From NCBI GenBank assembly GCA_002224055.1, contig AZLU01000242.1, positions 1 through 60,496 on the forward strand: DNA of 60,496 bases, in the 5' to 3' direction. A program made the position numbers and the translations under genes. This DNA comes from Pezizomycotina sp. ARF18 (taxonomy: Eukaryota > Ascomycota). Shown piece after piece: positions 37,984-50,340 of the stretch (the first letter of the stretch is position 1; each line of letters starts with the position of its first letter). The notes under the pieces were generated by a model. That model ran no database searches, had not been told where the DNA came from, and was given only the letters and a program-made list of their open reading frames with translations.

Positions 37984-39602
37984 TTATTTCCTTTTTAATT
38001 TTCTTTCTTTTGATCCTTTGAAATCATCCCACAAGCCATTTCTAGAAAAAAAAAAAAAAAGAGACACTTTGAAGATAATATCAAATACTGAAGAAATAAC
38101 CTTCGTTTGCTTTTCTTTTCTATTCTTGGCTCTTTCTTTTTCTTGCCGCTTAACGGCTATTTCCAGCTCCAGTTCGTGCAACTCTTCCTGGACAGCATTG
38201 GATATAGTCGTATACGCTTTGGCTCCAAGCCTGCATTGACCAGCTTCGACATGCTGCAAGAGGGCAGAGCTTGAAGAGAAACGACTCATGCAGCCGGGGC
38301 AGCTTAAATACGGGAAGAATAGAAAGATTAGATCAGCGCCTTCGATAATCTAGCGGATCGCCAATGGGAAATTAGACTTACCGGAAGTTCTTCGCCTGAT
38401 GGGTCGAACTGTTGATGTGTTGCTCGAACGAGAGAAGATGCGGGAATGATTTTTTGCAAGGTTTGAAAGGGCAGCACCAAGCCTATTTCGGTATCGGTAA
38501 AAAAATTCAGAAAACCACGTTAAGGAATATTCCAACCAAACTTTATATAGGGAGGATGGAGTTTAAGGAATTAAATATCTCAATGTAGAGAAACAAGGAA
38601 GGGGGGGGGGGGCTTTCTAACCTTCTTCTGAGGATCATACCACTCGTCTGAAATTTCGATGTGTTCATCATGGATCTCCTCACCCTTATCGCGAACATCG
38701 ACAAGCCTGACACGAGGCCTTTCTTTCCCTACAACAGACCCACTGGGAGAAGGGGCTGGCTGAGCCTTGACCGGGCAGGAGCCGGGGCGTTTGCGGCGGG
38801 AGAATTTATAACGGAGCTTTCGAGATTGGAGCATTCGAGACAGGAGTAGTGAGAACAGGCTTCAAAGGCGGACTCATAGACTCGGACGACGAGTCTGCTT
38901 CGTGACATTATCAAGGCGCAGATTGCTCATGGCATCCTGAGACTCTAGAATCCTCTTGTAAATATCCGAACGGCGGAAGCCACCAGCACAGAGATTCCCT
39001 TCGGCATGTTGCAGCAGGCCGCTTGTGGTTGGGAACTTTTCGCCACAGCTCGGGCATTTGGTTTCGTTGCGTTGACGGTGAGCCTTTGCTCGTTGGAAGC
39101 AAAGAAAAAAAAATTGTTAGCAAACAGACAACTTTCTTCTCAGGACAATATTAGATTCAGTTGATATGACACATATGAGAGCATAGATTGTGTTCTATAG
39201 CACGATTTATTGCTTCGTGCAATCTCCTAAAACGACACCCACCTGCTTCATGTGCAATTGCAATCCTCCTTCGCTCTTGAATTCCTTCAGACAGACGCAG
39301 CAAGTCATGTGTTTGTCACTGTTCAGTGGTGCAAAGTGAGCTGATCGTAATCCTCAAAGTCCTCGTCGCAAGTAGCGCAGTAATTGTGGGTATCCTTATT
39401 GGCAGTCTTGTGGGCACGAAGCTGGGGGCAGTGGGAAAGACTCCTTGTACCGCTTGCAATGCTTGTGCTTGCATATCAAGTCCCTCCTCTTCCCTTTGTC
39501 CTCCTGGATTTCGACGGCATCGGTGACAACGCGTGGAGAGTTACTGTCATCGCTGTCGTAATCCGATTCGTCGGAGACGTAGTGGACCAAAGGAGGAGGC
39601 AT
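37984..39602 (-). CDS. C2H2 zinc-finger protein
   Basis: The ATG at 39602 begins MPPPLVHYVSDESDYDSDDS, an acidic N-terminus. Zinc-finger units follow in several frames. One reads CATCDEDFEDYDQLTLHH. Next is TCCVCLKEFKSEGGLQLHMK. Near 39050-38900 lies a unit of the C..C..GLLQHAEGNLC type, visible after a frameshift. Near 38300-38220 is CMSRFSSSSALLQHVEAGQC. The last part is a Glu/Lys-rich, coiled-coil-like helix (LHELELEIAVKRQEKERAK). The repeated 'LLQH..' fingers resemble fungal C2H2 proteins of unknown target; DNA or RNA binding is an inference. The final exon may start after a T-run (sense) polypyrimidine tract at about 38045-38060, in which case the stop is near 38026 rather than 37984. 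Confidence 0.68.
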
Positions 39603-40218
39603 TGTGAGATGTTGTGGATTTCTTAAAAGATATAGGAGGGAGGCGGGAGGGAAGGTTAGCTTGGTGATTCCAAACGTCACAAATATAGGAAAATATACGC
39701 ACAAATGAAGGTTCACTTGGAGTTGGTTGAATCGTGGGGGGATTGCAGGAAGAGAAGAGAGGGTTGTAATAAGTAATATTTACGCGTGGGGGCTTCTTTC
39801 AGCTATCAAAGCTTGAGTGAGACGCAATCGATAACGATAACGCGGTTCTTGAGGAGAATAATGAAACAGAGTGAATTGAATATATACACTCGGCAAATCT
39901 CCCCCAAGGCAAGCTCACCAATATTAGCAGTAGCTAGTCTCGATCAGACTCTCCCGTAGAACAAAGGGCCTCCTACAAAAATAGAGAATACAAAAGATGA
40001 AGAAAAATGAAATCAATAATTGGGAGAAATAGAGCGGAGTACTACAAAATGAAAAAAAAAAAAAAAAAATCCAAAGCAAGATAGCCCTCTTTGTTTTTTT
40101 TTAGAATATATATTATATTATTGTTATTACTATTATTATTATTTATATGCATGGCGGGTTATAGACTTTGTTGGAAAGGATGTTATGAAAAAAAAAAAAT
40201 AATAAAAAAAAAATAAAA

Positions 40219-40249
<31 letters not shown>

Positions 40250-41095
40250 AAAAAATAAATAAATAATAAAATAAATAAATAAAAATAAAATACACTTCCC
40301 TTGTCAGACTTCGTGAACTTGATTTTCGTTTGTTCTCTAGCTAGCAATAGATTACTACTTAGCCTCTTGATCACTAAAATAAGGATCTTCTATCTCCATT
40401 CAATTGGCTATTTGCACTTAAGAATTTTATTTTTCTCTTTGTTCCAGCAGCAGATCGATTTTTGTTTCACATCTTTTCGTAATTGCTACGATACTACTAA
40501 AGAAGAAAAGAAGAAAAAGGAAAAAGCAATTGTGCTCCCCGAATAACTGGTGATCTCGTTCTGTCGCTGAAATCCGCTTAAGCTTATGATTCATTGATCA
40601 CCTTCCAACTATGGATCTGTGCCCCTTTTTTTTTTTTTTTTTTTTTTTTAGAAAGTTAAAATAATAAATTAAAATGCTGTTACGGATCCCGTGTATCCAT
40701 CCATCTCATCTGGTGGGGGCCGACCTCGAGATGTAGATGGAAAAGGTATGACTCTTTTCTTCTGGACCACCGCTTCATGGAATGCGGCAAAGGACGACGA
40801 GAGACTCAAATTGCAATGGCAAAAACATCTACATTGCAAGTTTGAAGTATTTACTTGGTAACAATTGATGGAAAAAGTCATCCTTGAGCATATTTGGGAA
40901 GTTTCTCTATAAATTATTAAGCAGAGTCGACGTCTCTATCCTTCAAGAGTCAGAGAGGAATCCTTTTCTTCCCAGATTGTTTTCTATATCTCACCTATTA
41001 GCTACATAAAATACATTTCAATACTTAAAATAGCTGCTTGCTAGTTGAATAGGTACTTTATTTGATTAAGACAAAAGAAAAAAAAAAAAAAAAAA
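39603..41095. other. Divergent spacer, low complexity
   Basis: Lies between the zinc-finger gene (-) and a methyltransferase gene (+). A long AAAT-type repeat covers about 40199-40290, and T runs occur at about 40627-40650. No supported coding region. Confidence 0.55.
40199..40290. repeat. AAAT tetranucleotide-type repeat
   Basis: Imperfect tandem AAAT units mixed with A runs, in non-coding DNA. Confidence 0.85.
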
Positions 41096-42340
41096 ATGGC
41101 GACCATGGCAGCCAACACCAACGATGAGAAAATCTCTCAGTTGCTTAAATATTACCCTCACGATCCAAAACATTCAAATGTAGCCATCGCCAGCTGCAAC
41201 ACAGGCTTGATATCGTCCCGGCTGGAATATAGCTCCAGGTTTTAAAATTCTGGAAATTGGATGCGGACAAGGAGATTGTAAGGCACATTGCTCTATCGCT
41301 GCCTACCTATATTCACATATTATTCACTCTTCAAAAAATATTATAATATAATTAGTAGTATAATCGTGTTCGTACGAATAGTTACTAACTCAAGTCTATT
41401 GATTTTACACCTAGGTACTATCGCTCTCGCAGATGCTGTTGGGCCGGATGGTCAAGTTACCGCGGTTGACCCTGCGGACCTATCCTATGGTAAACAAATA
41501 GCAATGATTATAGTAATAATCATTGATTACGATATCGAAATATTATAACGTCAGGTAATCAAGTAAACGCATCCTAAACATATATGTATTTTAGGATCAC
41601 CGTACACCCTCGGACAAGCACAGTCGTACATCTCGAACTCGGAGATCGGGTCGAGGATCAAATTCGAGCAGGCAGACCCTTTAAAGTTCCTCGCTTCCAA
41701 CCCAGATCTGAAATTCGATGCAGCGGTGTTATTCCACTGCATCTGGTATTTCCCTGCGCCGGAAACGTTAGCTGAGACACTTTCCGCCTTGCGCGGAAGG
41801 GTCCAGCGGGTTTTGATCGCTGAATATGCGCTAAACGCGACGTTGCCAGCGGCCATCCCGCACGTCCTGGCCGCCATCGCGCAGGGATCACTCCGCGACT
41901 CAAAGCACAATGCGGAAGCGAATATCAGGACGCTGGTGGCGCCGGCCAGCATTAAGCAAATTGCAGAGGAAGCAGGAGGTTGGAAAGTGAAGTATGACCA
42001 CCTAAATTTATACTCCAGCAATTTTTTTTCCCTTCTTTTTTTCGCTCTACAAAATATATATAAGGTATCATTGAACTAACGAAACAAAACCTGAAAAAGA
42101 TCCGAGGGAACCCTAGTTCCGAATGAAAAAATGTTTGACGGTAGCTGGGAAGTCGGAGGCACGCTTGCCAAGGACAGTACGGTGGTGAAAACAGCCAGCG
42201 GGGAGCTCCCCGGAGACGATAAGCGTATGCACGTCATCAAAGCGCAGCTTGAGGCCACAAAGGCGGCCCTCATACATGCGGGAGGCACCTCAAAAGGTGT
42301 GAGGACCATGGATGTCTGGTTTGCCGAGTTTGTGCAGTAA
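41096..42340 (+). CDS. SAM-dependent methyltransferase (class I)
   Basis: The ATG at 41096 follows a long A run and gives MATMAANTNDEKISQLLKYY. After frameshifts and introns comes the SAM-binding motif I, APGFKILEIGCGQGDCTIAL. It is followed by VGPDGQVTAVDPADLSYG (motif II acid), AAVFHCIWYFPAPETLAETL, and VLIAEYALNATLPAAIPHVL. The end is GVRTMDVWFAEFVQ, stopping at 42340. This is a Rossmann-fold small-molecule type methyltransferase. The substrate cannot be told, and no biosynthetic cluster surrounds it. Introns are visible near 41275-41415, 41490-41595 and 42005-42100. Confidence 0.8.
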
Positions 42341-42563
42341 AAAATGACCATGACAAACAGAAAAAGGAAAGGAAAACAAAGCCTTAGCTTTTATCTACAA
42401 ATTGGAATAAGAACGGCAACATTTCTTAGAAATGACTAAGAACATGCCTTGAGAATCACAAAAAGTGATACCGTGAAACATAGAAAGCCCCGCAGGTATA
42501 GCCCAAGGGTGCTGTGGGTTCTCTTGAGAACTAATTTTCTTTTTTTTTTTTTTCCCTCCCTAC

Positions 42564-44054
42564 TTACTCTTCTACTACATTGGCTTTCTTGCCAAATTTA
42601 CCCCACTTGGAGAATTTCCAGGGCTCGCGGGTCTGAAGTGCCCTCCTTCTATCGTCCTGGTCTTCGAGTTCGGCCTGCATGCCGATTTTATTCTCGAACC
42701 GGCTGTACCCAACGTTCTTCATCTTTCTATGATAAAAGTAATTGGCGGGGAAGCTTATCAGAGCCAGGAACGAGAAGCACACAGGACCAATAACGTGATC
42801 CAGGCTCCAGTCTTTAAAAAGGAAGAAGGCAAAGGCAAATTAGTTTTGGATTTTTCCAGCAGTTAAATGAAAAGAGAAGACAGAGGGGGATGCAATTGCG
42901 TACAAGCATGTGGCAATTCCCATCGTAGTAAATTTGGCCTTTGAAGATGGTCGCCTGCGCGGTTCCGTGTCTGGAGCAGGTATAGCTCCAGAAATCGTGG
43001 AAATTGTTGTCAAGCTTGAACGTATAGGTTACGTACCCGGCGCTGAATTATAATTGCCTATTAGCTTCTAGCCGTAATTTATGCTCTCTTGATGGTATAA
43101 GGCTTACTTACGTTGCTCCGAATCCGATGCCGTAGAGGATTAACATTGCTAACGAAAAATATTCCACCCTCTATCGAAATATAAATCAACCGATTTAGTT
43201 AAATCCGTGCAGAGCAACCCTCTAATTTTAAAAATAGATTTTGGAAAATGTTACCGTGAAGAGGACGTAATAGCTTCTTGCGTTCCGGTAGATATTTTGT
43301 AACCATAGGCCGAAAAAAACGACCATACCGGTACCGCAGAACCTGAAAGTCGTTTCGTTAAACATTTTTCAAGATTGTTTTAGAGCATAATGCCAGAAGA
43401 ATTTCACAACATACGCTAAGATCAAATATACGCCCTTCATATCCATATCGGAGAAATACGCTCTCACTCTCATACCCTCGTGGCGGAGGCCCTGGGTTAC
43501 TAGATCCGGCGGCTGCACGGCCCACGTACCGGCGCTGAACGTCCGCGGGACGGATGCGGCGTCTTTATACGGTAGGTAATCCATCTTGTACACCGCAAGC
43601 ACGAGTCCAAATGTCGTTGCCGCCGCCGCGGCTACGAAAAAGTACAGGATCGTCCTCAGGCGTGCCGTCGCCCATTTCCCGCGGATCATCGTGGCTTTAT
43701 ACGTGTGGAAGAGGGGCGGCGGCGCGAGCGCGAACATTATCGGTTTCTCACCTGCGCCGTAAGTGCTGCTGCGTGACCTCCCTCCCGGCGTAGGCGGTTG
43801 CGACGGGGCTTTTTATCCATCGAGGAACGCATGGCTCTCAGAGGCGGGACTTTGGTAGGTGATGCGGGTCCCCTGAGAAAGGGATTCCTCGTCTGAGATC
43901 GAAGCGATCGAAGAATGCCTGGTATGTGCACGGCTGACCTCCTGCTCGAAGTTATCGAAGATTTTCGGTACAGTGAACCTTCGTCGTACGCGTACTGCGT
44001 TGGAGAATGTAGAGGAGGTGACGTTGGTGAACCGCCGGCGTTCTTCTTCATCAT
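42564..44054 (-). CDS. Conserved-looking multi-pass membrane protein, function unknown
   Basis: The ATG at 44054 starts a Ser/Arg-rich cytosolic-type N-terminus (MMKKNAGGSPTSPPLHSP). Membrane segments follow: RTILYFFVAAAAATTFGLVL, CGTGMVVFFGLWLQNIY, VEYFSLAMLILYGIGFGATA, and VCFSFLALISFPANYFYHRK. Between the third and fourth is a Cys/aromatic loop with NNFHDFWSYTCSRHG. The tail is charged (AELEDQDDRRRALQ) and stops at 42564. Introns with GT..AG ends separate the helices, and one frameshift lies near 43750. The layout looks like a fungal-specific four-to-five-helix protein. I do not recognise the family and assign no function. Confidence 0.65.
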
Positions 44055-45417
44055 CGGAGCCGGCCCTCCATTCTATTTATTTGATTTCAATTATTGTTAT
44101 TATCTTAGTTATTTTAAGATAATTCCTTAAGCAACTCTTAAAAGTCCTTTTTTTGAAATACTGAGGATTTATCTTCGTGGATAAAAAAGAATGGAAGGGA
44201 GGCTGTGAAAAAGGACGGCTTTTGGTTAAAACGTGTGCGCTTTTGTATTTAGCTCCAGTTGCTATCTACTTGGTATCTTCTCCAAGATCCCAACAAATGC
44301 CTTGATCCTAAGCTCCTGCGGCTGAGAGCAGGTGGTGTTAATTTCTGAAGCTTCGGGCAATTAGAAAGTCGGAATTAAGATAAAAGTCCTCTCAGATGCC
44401 AGTTCGTAAATAGAATTGAGCAAGGAATCCATGAACTCAGATCAAGGCTTGAAGAGAAGGGGGTGAGAGGAAAGGTTAAAAAGTTCGAAAGAACAGAAGA
44501 ACAAAGAACAGAATCGTCTGTTCGTTCCATTGCGTCCTCTATTTGAGTATTTATCATTTTCTGCGAATTTCAGGCGATGATGCTTCCAAATACTTTAGTT
44601 TAACGGCTTCTAGGGTAAAGTTTAGAATACGATAGCGACAAGTTGTCGCAGTAGCGGTTTAAGCTGTTGAGCTCTTTTGGCGCAGGATGACCGTGAGGCT
44701 GAGCTGCAACCGACGGAGCTAAACCCCACGAAGAACCCATGCAGCGTCTGTGTGTCTGCGCATGCAGGTCAGCCCTTCCAGAGCGAGGGAGGAGGGGAGA
44801 AAGGAGAGAGCCCCACTATCCAAGAAAAGTAGTATAAACCCTGCTTATAGAGTCGCATAGAATAGAATATTACTGGCAAAATTGAGTGCGCTTTGATAAA
44901 AGAAAATAAGGCGTTGTCTCATGGTGGGTTTTTGAGGGATTGATACCACAAGACATGGACCTCCGATATACCGAAATAAACAATCTCTTGATGTGATTAT
45001 TTACAATTACTTTCATAATCAATACGATGTTATAAAGAAGCAGTAAGAGGGTAGAATACGAATATATATAAGAGTTTCCCGATGGAAGATCTCTATCCCT
45101 TTCGATATAAACATTTGAGTTCCGACTGAGGGATAAAAGTATCATGAGAAACAACAAAGAAACAAAGAATAAAGTGGGACAAGGTTTTCATTTTTATCCT
45201 TGGGGGAACGAATCCTACGACACGAACAAACGTGCAAGACGACGAAAAGAAATCATCTTGCTCTCAGCTTCCGCAAGCCTCTACAGGATCGTTTTCTTGA
45301 TCGTTGCTAATTGTATTCAATGTTTCAAGAAATAGCTACAGTAGTGTTCTCATAATTCGATATCAACCCGCACGGTTTTAATATTCCTCAGATTACCAGA
45401 GAAAGAATGTTAATAAA

Positions 45418-45454
<37 letters not shown>

Positions 45455-45490
45455 CATTAGTATTCCATCGAAGAAAGAGCCAGGACCTTC
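44055..45490. other. Spacer with a long A run
   Basis: No coding region supported. It includes an A run of about 34 bases at 45420-45453, just beyond the stop of the phospholipase D gene (T run in that gene's sense). Confidence 0.5.
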
Positions 45491-48400
45491 TCAGGTATAG
45501 ATAGAGTAAGTGATGAGGTTAAACTCAGCCGACTCCTTGGCGATATCCTCGTTCTGAGGAAGTTCATCGCATCTCGACCAAATTTCCACGGATCTGCTGA
45601 GAATCTCCTTGACAGCTTTAACGCCTTCGACGCCAGGCGGGAAGTCTTCCTTGACGACGTGTCCGACGCTATACTTGGACGGCGTGGGTTTCTCCTTACT
45701 TCCTCCCGGCTGGAATAATTTACCGTAGTAATCGTCGTAGTCCTTCCAAGTAAGTACGAGATCATACGGCACGGGCCTGAACACCGACTGGAAAGCGTCC
45801 GTGTTGACCTTCGCGTGCCGTTCCAGAGTTCCAGAAGTCGTCGGACAACGGATCCATCACCATGCGGTCCTCCTGAGAGTCAAAGTCGTAACGTTCGGCG
45901 TAGGGACGGGATCATGTTGTCATCGACCACCTTCAGGTCCTGTGCTGGGATCAAGCCCAGATGCTTGCGGAAGAGGTGGCGTCTGAGGGTTGCGGCAAAA
46001 TGGGAGGCAACGTATTCCCTACCGTTCATGCGGGAAGCGAGCGGCGTAGGGTCTTCGATGCAGATGGCAATCTCGCTGTCGTGGTCACCAAGCTGGCTTC
46101 GGTCTGTATTTTTCTCATGTTAGTTCCCTTCGTTAGCCCATAAGCATGTATATCAGTAAATAAATGATGTTTACCGTTCAAGTTGGCGGAACCGCAGATA
46201 ACAACCCTGTCGTCAGCGATCATAACTTTGGTGTGCACGTAAAGCTCCTCGGTCACAAAGGCGTCGATCTCCGCCGCTGGGTCGCCAGCCCACGGTACAT
46301 CTCGGCTACAAATTTGCCCGTGTTAGCGGTGAAAAGATAATCATACATATGATAGCTCCTTCTAATGGGAAGACTTACATATCTCCACCGCCCAACATAG
46401 CGCAGCCGGCAACGCTGTCCCAGACTCCGAGATCCTTCTGACCGTGCGAAGCTTGCTGCCACTTCTGATACTCGCCACCCTTTGTCAATTCTGAACCCCA
46501 TCCCGCACCAATCTTCGATTCCAAATCAGCTTGAGCGCTTTCGTACGTGACGCCGGCAGACTGCTTGATCTGGCTGAATTCCGAAGACGTGTTGATGCGG
46601 TCGTAATTTCGGAGATTGTAGAATCTATATAGGAAAATAAAGTTAGCTAAAAATTGCATTTTATACAGCTTACTATTCGTCGATGGGAGCGTGAGCAAAC
46701 CTGATGTAATCATATGCATTGATGCCCTGTTTAGAGAGTCGCTCGATGATGGAAGTGCCCTTTCCGCCACGGCAAATCGAGTCATATTGGAATTCCTATA
46801 TATCTCTCTTTAGCGATCAATCTCCTTCATTTCAAGTCTATTGGATTACTCATTTACCATGATTGCCCTCGTTCCGAGAGCCTCCTGTTCTGCAGGTCAC
46901 CAGCAAAGGCCGGAACTTTTGTCGAAATGTCAGTAACAGTAGCTAAGATATTGGGAAAGAGGAGAGGATACATACCTGACGGCATAATCACGATTATTCT
47001 AAATTTCTCGCGGTTCTGGTGAGCCCTCACGATACGGTTCACGATGGACTCTCCAATCTTGTTCTTGACAATTCCTCCCTCGTTCCAGTATTGGTGATGA
47101 AAAATTGTTCTCAATGTATATCTAGCATTTTCGGTGGTTGTTATTAGTGAATGATATTGAAAGGCTAAGACACAGAACGTGTTTTATCGTAGCTTGTCGA
47201 CTTACGAAGTGCTTCGCGTTGGCGATTATATCTGGTAAACTAAATTAGCGGGCTCATTCATAATTTTGGCCGGACGGTACGTAGTCAGAAAACGTACCAT
47301 AATAGGCATTCGCAATGGAATGTTCAGTCTGAGTGCCATTGGACCAAGGCGAGCAGCTGCGGAGGATTGGCATTGAACCCCGAGCGACTGGTCGTCGTCC
47401 CTATTGGATTGCCCGTAGCCTGGAAATAGCGGCTCATGCCATGTCCATGTCCATGTCCATGTCCATGTCCATGCTCTTGCTCTCCCTCGTATCCTCTCGA
47501 TCGCGGCGGGGAATCATCACGTCGTCGGTCGTCTCCCCTCTGTCGCGGTGGAGATTCGCCTCGTCGTCGTTGCGGCTCTTCTTCCTCTGACTCGTCAGAA
47601 TCGCCCCCGAACGCCAATGCATCCATATCTCTATCCTTCCGCCTCTGCTTCTCCTCTTTCCCTCCCTTGACACGGGCCGCCTCGAGAGTCGTCCGGCGAT
47701 TCTCTCATCGTGCCCTTGAGATCGTACGCACCTGTGAATGACCCGCCTTCGAATCCTCCAGTGTCGCCGGCGACCTGCGTCAGGGTCATGGGCGAAAACC
47801 TCTCGTCTTTCCTGACTGCGTATTTCTCGCCGTAGATGAAATTCCAACGGTCGACGAAATGGATCTTGAGGTCTTCCACGCTGGGTCCCGTAAAGCACAG
47901 GGCTACATCCGACCAGCCCATCCTGGAGAACTTGGTCCTGTCGAGCTTGTTCTGCTGCCATTCGTCTACGGTATGGAAGTCCATAACGCTATATTTTCAA
48001 CCAGTTAGCTGGGAACGTTGAGAAATGAATAAAATGGCCTCAAGGAAATTGGGTTACGTACCGAGAATTGTTGTAGTCCTGTCCGATGAAGAGCGTCTGG
48101 GAGACGTCTTCCGGATGAACATCGGATATCCTATGCTCGTCGTATCCCAGCGGCCGAAGCATAGATCGAGGCCACCCATAAAGGCAATGCCGCCGCCTTC
48201 GATTTCTCCATCAATGAGGCAGAGCTTCTCATGGTGTGCCCAATAAAGCGTTACTTTATCGCTGGAGATCTCCTTGGTGAGAGCGGCCAAGGAGACATTA
48301 CCGGACGTGACGGCATTGGAAACAGCTTCAGAGATCGAGATTCTGTCAGGGAGATGGTCCGGATGTCGCATGACGGCGATATTAGGATGAAGCACCTCGA

Positions 48401-50340
48401 GTGCGTGTTTCGTATGCGCTGAGCTCAGAGTGAGCTGTGAGAATAAATACTGTTAGCAACTACCTAATACAAAAGGATCGCATTGATTTTATTGAAAATA
48501 ACTAACCGCTTGAGTGACCTCCTTGTACACGATGATATTGATTTTCACTCCGCGTAGGGCAGCAGCTTGAAGCATACGGTCGAGGCGGTAGTTCTCGTTT
48601 TGCGCAGGCGGGCGACGGAGGTAAAGCTCCGGAGACAGCCACCAATCCAGAATCCAGATGCTCTTGCGGGCGCGCTCAATAGCGCAACTGACGGCATAAC
48701 AGTAGTCTTACCATCCACGAACCATTTTGCAACATTTCCCCGACGAACGGTGGCAAAGCTGTTGAAGCGGTGCTTGCTGCGCATGTGATCGGGATGAGTG
48801 CATTGTGAGCCTGTATATTGAGAAAATATTGTTAGTTGAATCACACATGATAGACGATGAAGCAATGTGATTGATCTTGACCTACCAGTATGAGTATGAA
48901 AATGGCTCGTCGCCTCGGAAGTATTGGTAAGCGTTTTTGCGATTTCGTTAAGCGACGACTGGAGAGCCGACGGAAGCTGCTCAAGAAGGACTTAGCGGGT
49001 TTGGAACGGCCTGCTCGCCGTGCTCTTGCCGCTTCCGCTGGCATCCAAACTCGAGGGAGGCCTAAAGTCCATAGTAGGCACGGGCCTCTCGCGGGCGGTC
49101 CGCTCGGTTCCGGCTTTGGATGATAGTTCGAACCAAGAGGATTGTGAGGTGCCGGCTGAGCATAAATTGACATGTCGGGGTTTCGCACGTGGCCATCTCC
49201 TCCACGGACTGCGGCGGCGCAGCAGCAGCTGACGCGCTGGTGCTGTAAGATGACGTAACGCCCTGCTCGTAACCGCCGCTGGTCCCAGCAGCGTACGACG
49301 GGCTCGAATAATCGGCAGCCGGTAAAGCTCCCGGCATCGACTGGTGCTCGTACGGCGCCGCCTGCGAGTGGAGTAGCTCTGGTGGATGCTTCCTGGCCGT
49401 AACTGCGACTCTTGCGTGTGAGTGCTCTGACTTCCGAACGTGTCGTCTCCGTAGGAAGTAGAAGACTGCGGCTGAGATCCGTACGTCTGACCTCCACTGG
49501 AATACCGTAGTCTCCGGTTCCGGTATGAGTCGTGCCGATATGATATGATGAATCCTGCGGGGGAGGCGCTGGGTAGGAACCCGGAGCCGGGCTTGACTGC
49601 GGGTATTGGCTATGGCTGTAGCTGTCCCCCGCTGGCGGAGCTCCGTAGGGCGCTGTCGACTGGCCAGGGGAATGAGACGGATAGCCGCTCGAGTAATCCG
49701 TTGAACCGTACGTGTGGCTCTGGCCGTAAGCACCGCTCGAGAATGATCTCCAGAGTATTGCCCAGAAGCCGTATCGTGCGGGGACTTCGGAGGCACAGGA
49801 GGGTGCGCGGAGCTGTCACCGCCGCTCCCGTATGTTCCTGGAGTGGTGTATGACGATGGGATCCATAGTCGTGCTGCGGAGTAGAGCCTATTGGAGGCGG
49901 CGGGGGCGGGTAGCCCGTGAATTCAGAGAACTTCCCCCGTAGCCCGATGATGCACCATACCCGGATGTATACTCGCCGCTGCCGGACATCGAGCGGTGTT
50001 GTTGCTCGTAAGAACCACTGCCTCCGGCAGGATACGGCGCCGTTCCTCCTGAGGGTTGGTACGTTGGTGGCTGATACGCGGAACTATCCGGGTAGCTTTC
50101 GAATCCTCTAGAGGTCGAAGTGTCGTCAACCCCTTCCTCCTACGCTTTCTCAGCCTTTTCTCGTTCCTCCTGGCCCTGCGTTCTTCCTTGGTTTCCTCGT
50201 ATCTCCTCCGCGGTCACGATGCTCTCTGCGGTCCCTGCTGCCGCTTCTACCCCACTGGATCTCGAGTCTCGGGACCTCGACCTCGAGTGGTGATGGTGGT
50301 GGTGCTTCTCCTTAGAGGAGCTTCTATGGCTATCCGACAT
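45491..50340 (-). CDS. Phospholipase D with a low-complexity N-terminus
   Basis: Hydrolyses phosphatidylcholine-type lipids to phosphatidic acid. Both HKD half-sites are present: HHEKLCLIDGEIEGGGIAFM near 48220 and HTKVMIADDRVVICGSANLN near 46220. Other matches are SIWILDWWLSPELYLRRP (about 48640) and DVALCFTGPSVEDLKIHFVD (about 47890). The end is NEDIAKESAEFNLIT and a -YT tail, stopping at 45491, like other fungal PLDs. The N-terminus, from the ATG at 50340, is MSDSHRSSSKEK, then six His and an SR-type stretch. About 700 bp of Tyr/Ser/Pro/Gln-rich sequence follows. No PX or PH domain was seen, unlike Spo14-type PLD. A CCATGT hexanucleotide run lies inside the catalytic half. Many introns; many one-base frameshifts, mostly in the N-terminal half. 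Confidence 0.87.
47439..47474. repeat. CCATGT hexanucleotide repeat in the PLD coding region
   Basis: Five perfect CCATGT units and one variant lie in tandem. On the minus strand they encode alternating His-Gly in the frame EGEQEHGHGHG. It is a likely length-variable site. Confidence 0.9.
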
